Shown here: one piece after another, positions 57,001-64,000 of the stretch
Layout: every line of letters begins with the position of its first letter
Numbering within the stretch: the first letter of the stretch is position 1
DNA from: Otis tarda
Lineage: Eukaryota; Chordata; Aves; Otidiformes; Otididae
Length of the DNA stretch: 64,000 nucleotides
Direction of reading: 5' to 3'
Assembly (NCBI GenBank): GCA_026413225.1
Contig: CM048553.1
Span: forward strand, 100,476,190 to 100,540,189
The notes under the pieces: model-generated
Seen by the model: the letters and a program-made list of their open reading frames with translations, nothing else
Databases searched by the model: none
What the model was told of the DNA's origin: nothing
Translations under genes and position numbers: made by a program

Positions 57001-60000
57001 CGCTTTAGTGATGCTAAGGGCAAAAATCCAACACTACATCCTTTTAAAGCGAGGAATCTCTATTGAGAAAGTGTCCATGTGAAAGACAAAAGTACCTTCT
57101 CAATTGATGTTATTGTAGCTTGGATATGAGTGCTTACTTAACATGGATTTAGAGCATGAGATTCTCTTCCTCCTGCAGGACCCAAGGGGGAAGATTTGCC
57201 CTCCTACTTTTTAGAACTTTGTTTTCCAGGTTGATAATCTCAAACTTCAGATATGACTTCATTATCTCTGTTACTTCAAATAACAGAAAAATAAATAGCC
57301 ATTAAAATGATTTTTAACTGTTTCACAGCTGTAATTTGAGCCTTCTTTGGCCCATAACTTCGGGGTAGTTACCCCAAGTCAGACCTCTCTTTTTCCTCCT
57401 GAAAGGATACAGAATCACTGATTTTTTTATTTATTTATTTTTTATTTTTTAAAATTTTTTTTTTTGAGACTAAATTTGGGTTTAGTTTGTAACATAACAC
57501 ACTCCCAAACCTTGTGTTTCTTTGAGATAACAAATTCATCAGGCAGTTGAAGGCATCAGCTACACCTAACAGCACTTCAGAGGTGTGCGTTATCTCAGGA
57601 CAGCATATGTCTTGTGATGTCTTACTGCTTAAATAGCATTTGAGGCAAGCTGCTGTCAGCAAAAACTAAATATTTGGAGGGGAGGGGAAGCACGACCACA
57701 AGGGAAATATATGGTTTCTTTTGAAAATGTGAACTTCAGGTCTAAACGACTTTTTTTTTTTCTTCCCCCCCCCTCCTCCGTGAAACATTTTCTATGTATT
57801 TTAACAGTAGAGGTTGCACACCAGTGTGATGATGGTGAAAGACCAAGTGCAATGAATCGGGATGTAGAAGATTTCATCTCTTCCCATCCCTGCTGTACCC
57901 AAAGGTAGTGGAGCAGATGCTGCGTGTGGGCTTTGCCTTTTGCATGTTTTGCAAGGTGTGTAGCAGCAGTGAACCAAAGATGTGTTCAGTTTTCTGTGAT
58001 TTAGCCTTTATCCAGTAGATAGTAAAGCTTTTTTTTTTTGCTAGATAATGAAGCAAATACATCCTTTTCTTCTCTTAAAAGAGAATTCAGGAAGTACAGC
58101 TTACACTGCACATGGAGCACATTAATCCTAAACCCCCTAATAATACTTTGCAGAAGTTTCTTGTCCTTACACATGCCTGCATCCACACGCACAGCAATTT
58201 CCCAGGAACATCTTAACCTTAAGTACTATTGAAACTTGGAGAAGCCTTAAAAAAATAGTCAAACATAGAATGGCAAGTAAAGTTGTAACAGGAAAAAATT
58301 AATCTTTACTTGAATTGTTCTCGGACAACAAAATGAGTGCATGTAAGTGAGGATCATTTACTTGGTGCTGTAATGCTAAATAAGTTTGACGAGGAAGTCT
58401 CAGTGCTGTTAGTTGTGTGGAAATACGGAGTGTTGTTTTTTCCATTAGTTTATACACACAGATATGACATTAGTTATAATTCAAACATAATAACTTTATT
58501 TTGCAAGAGAAGTTGTTAGGGTTTTTTATCTCTGGTGTTATCAGCATCCAAGTGCCTAATATTAAGGCTTGTAATGGAAATGAAGTATTATTAATGCATA
58601 ATGAAATTTTTATGTGCTGTTAAAATATTCTACTAAACTGACCTTTCTTGATCAGTTATATTAGAGCAAGATTTAAAAAAAAAAAAAAATCTCTCAGGAT
58701 AGATTCAGTAAGTTGAAATACTGAGTTCACTCAACCAAGGCATCATGGAAAGTACTCTTCATACAGTATTTACTCACATTCCAGTTTTGCAACTTTCTTC
58801 GAGGCCTTCAGAAGCCAAAAGGAAAGAAACATGATACCTAGAGAGATAAAGGTTGGAATGGGCCAAAAAAGTAATGTAATTAAAAACTCTGTCAAGCTGA
58901 AAAAGTTTGAGAGGCAAGGCAAAATTCAGAAAGTGTGTGAGTGCGTGTAACAAATATAAATTAATACATATAAATGGGAAAGGGCTGATGTGTTACTATT
59001 AGAGATGTGTCCAAATGATGTAAACATCTTCTGGAAGCTCATTGATAATTCCAGGCAGACCTCTGATCCTCAGATCCCTCTTGTAGCGGGGAATGGAGGG
59101 CAGGCAAAAGCGCAAACCAGGAACATGGTCTTTCCCAATAACTGCCCTATCTGTGGCTTTGCTTTCTAACGCGAATGTTTGGTTTGATGCACAGTATGGA
59201 AAGCGTCATGCAGCATGTACCTTGTAAGATAAGCAATCTACATTTCTTTTGTGGGGGTCTGAATTTAGAGTGTGACAAAGTGCCTTTCCCGACGTATCTC
59301 AGCAGTGCTGTGGGTGAACCAGACACCTGGGCTGGCGCTGCCAAGAGCTGGGGTGCTGTGGGGTGCCAGATGGGACCTGGCTGGGGGCATTTCCCTTTGA
59401 TCCAGCTCGTTGCGACAACACAGTTGTGACTGAAGGAAGCGGTAGAAGAGTTTGTCTTGAAGGGGTTGGTCTGCATTCAGGATGTTGTCACTGCAAACCA
59501 TAGGTGTTTTATGTAGGAATGGTAGCAAATGGGAGCCTTAGGAGTAGCCTTGGAAAAAAACTGCATCAGTGGCATAAGGAAGTAAGCTGGAGGTAAGCGT
59601 GTTGTGTTTGCGTAAGCGGTGTGATGGTGTTAGCTCACTAGCAGGAGAAGGGCCACGAGAACGGCCAAGGCCTGGAGCACCACGTGCCAGGGAGGTTGGC
59701 ACGCTGCAGGGCATCAGCCTGTGCAGGCACAGCTGGTGCTTGGAAAATGAGTGTTGCTCAAAGGAAGGAAATGAGTGACCACGGAGCATATGTGGAGAGA
59801 AAGCGGAGCACCAAGGACGGAGGCGCCGTAGCTGAGCATCATCCTATTCGTGTTAGGGTGCATGTGTGCATTGGGGCAGGGGGTTACACAGTGCCCCTGC
59901 CACCACCTTGCGTGAGCAGTCCCAGTGCTCGAAGCTGTGCATGGTGGCAGAGCATTGAAGGAAAACCAGGTGAAAGTTTTTTTTCAGATCCTGACAACAG

Positions 60001-63000
60001 CAGAAGCTGAAAAGGGAAGGAGAGGTGATAACAGCGAAGTATATGAATGAGGGATTCCGTTTTGATGCGTTGCGTGTCCTGGTGTTTCACCTGGTAATTC
60101 CCAAGGATGACTGTATTCCTCTGTACCTTTTCATCGGAGTGCTTGAGTGTCGGGAGATAATAGTTACATTTGGAGAAACACTTTGAAAGAAGACATTTGC
60201 AATTCTTCTACATCTGTTTCGCTTCCCCAGTGTGCGGGGAAATGGAATAAATATATTTTTATCAAAAGTGTCATTGAATGGGAAGACTCAAAATGATGAA
60301 GTGCTGGACTTTGAAACCATGACTGTTAAAACTGGTGTGGCTGAACCTCTTGGCTTAAGTGCAGCATGTCCTTTCCAAGGCACTAAAGCCAGATGCATAA
60401 CTTGCTGCAGATGTTTAGATTCAGTGGAGCAATCACACATGGTGTTTTGAACAAAGTTGCCTATACCCTGGTACTGGGTATTTAATGAATAATACTGTGA
60501 TTCCATACACCTTTTTTTTGGCCTCTATTTTCACACAAATAAATTGGCACCAGTGGCAAGCAACGTGTTTGTCAAACCAGCTTCAAAATCTTAATGTGTT
60601 GTTTTCTTATTGACAGACACTTGAAAGTATTTGTTAGGTTTCTTTCCTTTAATAAAATTAACAGCTTGTTGAGAGCTAAGCTTGCATGTTGGATTCATTG
60701 TTTTGTTATACAGAATATTTTATTTTCTGCCCTCCTTTTATTTCAGGAGCATTTATACAGTAACTCAAATTCCATTAACTCCTGCTGTTTACCCTTAAGC
60801 TATAGCCCTTTGTTACGACATTACAGTGTTGACCCTGGACCCAATTACTGTGCGTAACAACCAGAAGAAGATGGTGATGCTTATTCTGTAGCCGTTGTTT
60901 TCCAGTAGCACCAGTGTATGTAAGTCTCATGTGGTACATGGAGAGCAGTAGGGTAAATCTGTTTAAGAACTTTGTAACAGTACCTGCCCCAAACCAACAG
61001 TGAAAGCCATACAGGAGAAAATAGGCTCCTTTGCCGATCTCTTGTTTTGCAGTCCTGAGAGTGCAGCTGGGAAGGCTACAACATTCTTCCTGCATTCAGA
61101 GAGTCGGGATGTTCCCCATTAGTTTTGATGTCTGTCTCTTCCCTGGAAGTGAGTGCATGTGCAGATGTCATACAGATGTGGCTTGAAAGCTTAATTATGC
61201 TTCTCTTTACTTTAAGCTGTGGTGCTGTTCTGTTTTGACCCCCACCCCAAAAGGTTTTTCCTGAGAAGAGAAGGGAAACTGGTTTCCCATTCTTCCCTTA
61301 CTTACTCAGGGGTTAATTATATTCTGCACTGTGACTGTACCTCAGCAAAAGCTGAATGGAAAAATGACTCTTTTGACAACAAGGTGGAAGTTTTTAGGCT
61401 ACCTTAGATTTTCTGTTCTTTTTTAGGAATTAGAAGTCCTTACCAATTTCAGCCAAAAGAAGAAATCGCACCCCGAGGTTATGTTTCATCCACGTGCTTT
61501 GCTTCTAAATCTCTCTGCTGTTGCCTCACGTTTGGCTGCTGGTTGTCGACAGCCAGCTCAGTTAAGTTGTCATAGGTACAACTGTAAGCAGCTAGCAGGA
61601 ACTGAAGAAACATGGGTAATCCCACTTAGGAAATCCCCTGCTAGCTTGGTGCTTACTTGAAGCCTAAGACCAGAGAAATACAGTTTTTGACAGTTAGAAA
61701 AAAAGGAAGAAAAAAAAAATCTTAGCTCGTGAATCAGAATTAAAGGGATATTCTCTAATTTCTGGAGTTAACATGTTATCACGGCTCTTCTCATAGAGGC
61801 TTCTCTCTTTTCTGTATCTGGACTCTTGAAACCAATAAAGAAATCTCTTGATTATGTTTTTAAAACTAATACTGTATGCAGTCAGATTGGATAAACATAT
61901 TTATTTTTATTTTGCTGTATTTATTTCTATGTATGCCTTTGTGGCTGCTGGTTTTTCATGCTTTTACAATCACCAGTATAATCTTTTCCCCCTTTATTTT
62001 TAAACCTCCCTCCAACGCAACAAAATGAAACAAGCCATACTCTCAAGATGTCCGAGACCTGTCTTGTGTATATATTCAGATGAGAAGTAACAAGAATTGT
62101 CTCATAGTTTTTATGAACAAATACAACATGGAGGTTTTGGATTTTTTTTTGGTCACTTCAATCATGAGGTAATGAAATTGTCAAAATTGGCTTCTAAGCT
62201 AACATGGCTTGTAACTTACGTTTGTGGAAGAAGATTAATAGAGCAGATCTGAGACCATTTTGGTGTGTGTTTGGATTTTTTTTTTTTTTCCCCCAGAAGT
62301 GGAGCTTCCTGTCTCTTTCTGGAAAAGTTGTCAGCTTTTTTGGGGGAGGAGAAATATGTGAAATGCATTATTTCATATGCCATTTAAAAGAAAAAATTAA
62401 CAACTCCTCCTTGTCCCTCAGCTCTGTTGCTTAAAAATATTTTTTTCTCTTTTTCCTTGGTTCTTTTAAGGAAGCAGTTTGCATTTTCACAGAATTATAT
62501 ATATGATTTTTTTTATTAGAAAGAAGCTGAGTGACAGTGTCACAGAATCATTTTCAAGTGGAATGCTCAGCAAGCTCCCCAAGGGAAAAGCAAAAGAAAA
62601 CTTTAAACAAGGATCAAAACAGAGAGTTAAGGAGTAGATAATAGTATATCTGAGAACTGTGAAAGCGTTTATGACCAAAATCTTCCAGCAGGATTTCCCA
62701 CTGCGCGTTACTATTTTCAAACATACAGCTGTGCCTAATTATCTAAAGCTGCTGTACAATGCAATTAGTGTTATGTGCCTGAAGAGCCAGGTACCAGGGC
62801 AGCTGACTCTGTATGTGAACAGATAACCTAATGCGTCTCTGCAAGGTGCGCATACAAATGTCTGAGGAGCAGATTCAGATGTTCACAAACCTTTGCAAGC
62901 CTAGTTCGTTGGCCAGTGTGGACACCCATACGTGGAGGTCGAGTGAGAAAACAGCAGAGAGACAGCCAGTTAGTTGGGAGCATGGTGTTTAAAGTTCAGG

Positions 63001-64000
63001 GAAAGCAGTTCTAAATTCAGTTTCAAGCCATAAATAAAAACAATCCGGCAAATAATTATTGCAAAATTAGAGGCATTGTGACTTTTAAAGATTTCTGAAC
63101 AGTTGATATCATGACCCTGTATTCTTTGTTATTTATGGAAATACGTTACTTGCCAGACTGTGAAAATGGCTGCCTGCTTCTATATATATTATTTTTGAGT
63201 TGCTTATACGTCAGCAGCTGCATTTTCACTAAAAGCTTAATAAAAATATAGAAGATGGAAAAGACAACATAGCTTTATTAATACCTAGATATTAATTTAT
63301 TTAAATGCTTTAAACATTCAAATCATTTGTGCAAAACAGGCTGGAAAAGCTTTCCCAAATAAATGACTCTCTTCAAAGCTTCTTTCCATATAAGGCTCAT
63401 ACTTCAGATCTAAGCCTAACTAAAAAGAACAGAAATACACAATCATCACATATGAATAAATGACTGCCTTCTGATTGTGCAGTAATTTTACTAAGCTTTC
63501 TTTAAAGTGCAATTAGTTTTTTCCTACATTATGAAGTTCATTTGAACTTTAGATCTTGTATTCTGCTTAGATGTTTTAAGGCAAAGCTAATCTTCATAAT
63601 TGATTTACTAAATATTGTTTGTATTTGCATCTCCATGTCAAATATTGTACAGGCCTTTTGACTCTCTAAGTAGCTGAGGAATTATGTGGAAGCAGCAAAG
63701 TTAAGTTAGTGATAAATTATTTGTGTGCAATTAAATGTTTCCTTTTGTCTTCCTCACTCTGCCACCGTACGGAGGGCTCAGCCAATTCAGCTGTAAATTT
63801 CTTAGTGAAAACTATGAGTTTTTTCAACTGTCCTGTCACCAAAATGGTATTTCAGACTGGGTTCATCCACTTGCCTGGAAGTCTGTATCTGTAAGCCTCA
63901 GAAGTGGAAAAACTGAGAATCCAGCCCGTCAAAAGCAACCACCAGCTGTGTACGTGTGTAAGGTGTCTACAGCCTGACCACTACACACACGCCGTTGTAC
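54059..64000. other. Intronic stretch to the window end
   Basis: About 9.9 kb of AT-rich sequence without a recognised gene. There is no C2H2-bearing frame, so the next ZNF516 coding exon is not here. A short minus-strand frame at 55163-55357 with a helix-like KLQKKYEEL stretch is not assignable. Segments near 62700-62850 and 63300-63480 contain homeodomain-type ATTA and AATTAG motifs in sequence of balanced composition and could be regulatory, but this cannot be shown here. Confidence 0.55.

Noticed and set aside
1..64000. tRNA genes, rRNA, CRISPR arrays, prokaryotic operons
   Set aside because: No cloverleaf, rRNA landmark, spaced repeat array or operon-like packing was seen. The sequence is vertebrate in character.

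Overview
The window looks like a bird genome, from a non-coding stretch around one large zinc-finger gene exon. The evidence is three CR1 LINE copies with the avian-type 3' tail, LTR elements of avian type, and a coding exon that reads as ZNF516. The species cannot be named from the sequence alone.

Layout. (1) 1-36610 is non-coding: probably ZNF516 upstream or 5' intronic sequence. It holds an antisense CR1 3' end (6809-7069), an old interspersed repeat (about 18930-19185), a small CR1 scrap (19256-19320), a 1.1 kb solo LTR in minus orientation (about 19989-21111), and a small CpG-dense block (about 17340-17575). (2) 36611-38641 is the large ZNF516 coding exon on the plus strand. It encodes residues 1-606 with eight C2H2 fingers and is bounded by good splice signals. 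(3) 38642-64000 reads as the following intron. No further zinc-finger exon is visible, so the C-terminal half lies beyond the window. (4) Within that intron sits a minus-strand LTR provirus at 42709-47973. Its 296-bp LTRs appear identical, it has a 6-bp target duplication (ACTGGG) and a tRNA-Trp type primer binding site, and its interior is a mosaic of degraded pieces. (5) A 3.5 kb, 5'-truncated, dead CR1 LINE lies on the plus strand at about 50540-54058.

The most unusual object is the provirus. Its LTRs look freshly inserted, yet the interior lacks protease, reverse transcriptase and most of gag. It carries two different integrase/env 3' segments, a foreign LTR fragment, a second LTR-like block with 45-bp tandem repeats, and two internal poly(A) tracts (sense strand). 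This suggests a non-autonomous, chimeric element mobilised by another retrovirus's proteins, comparable in principle to VL30 of rodents and ART-CH of chicken. That is inference; LTR identity, TSD and PBS are read directly.

Apart from ZNF516 I see no intact host protein gene. Most of the window is AT-rich intronic or intergenic DNA with homopolymer runs. No tRNA, rRNA or CRISPR-like feature was found.
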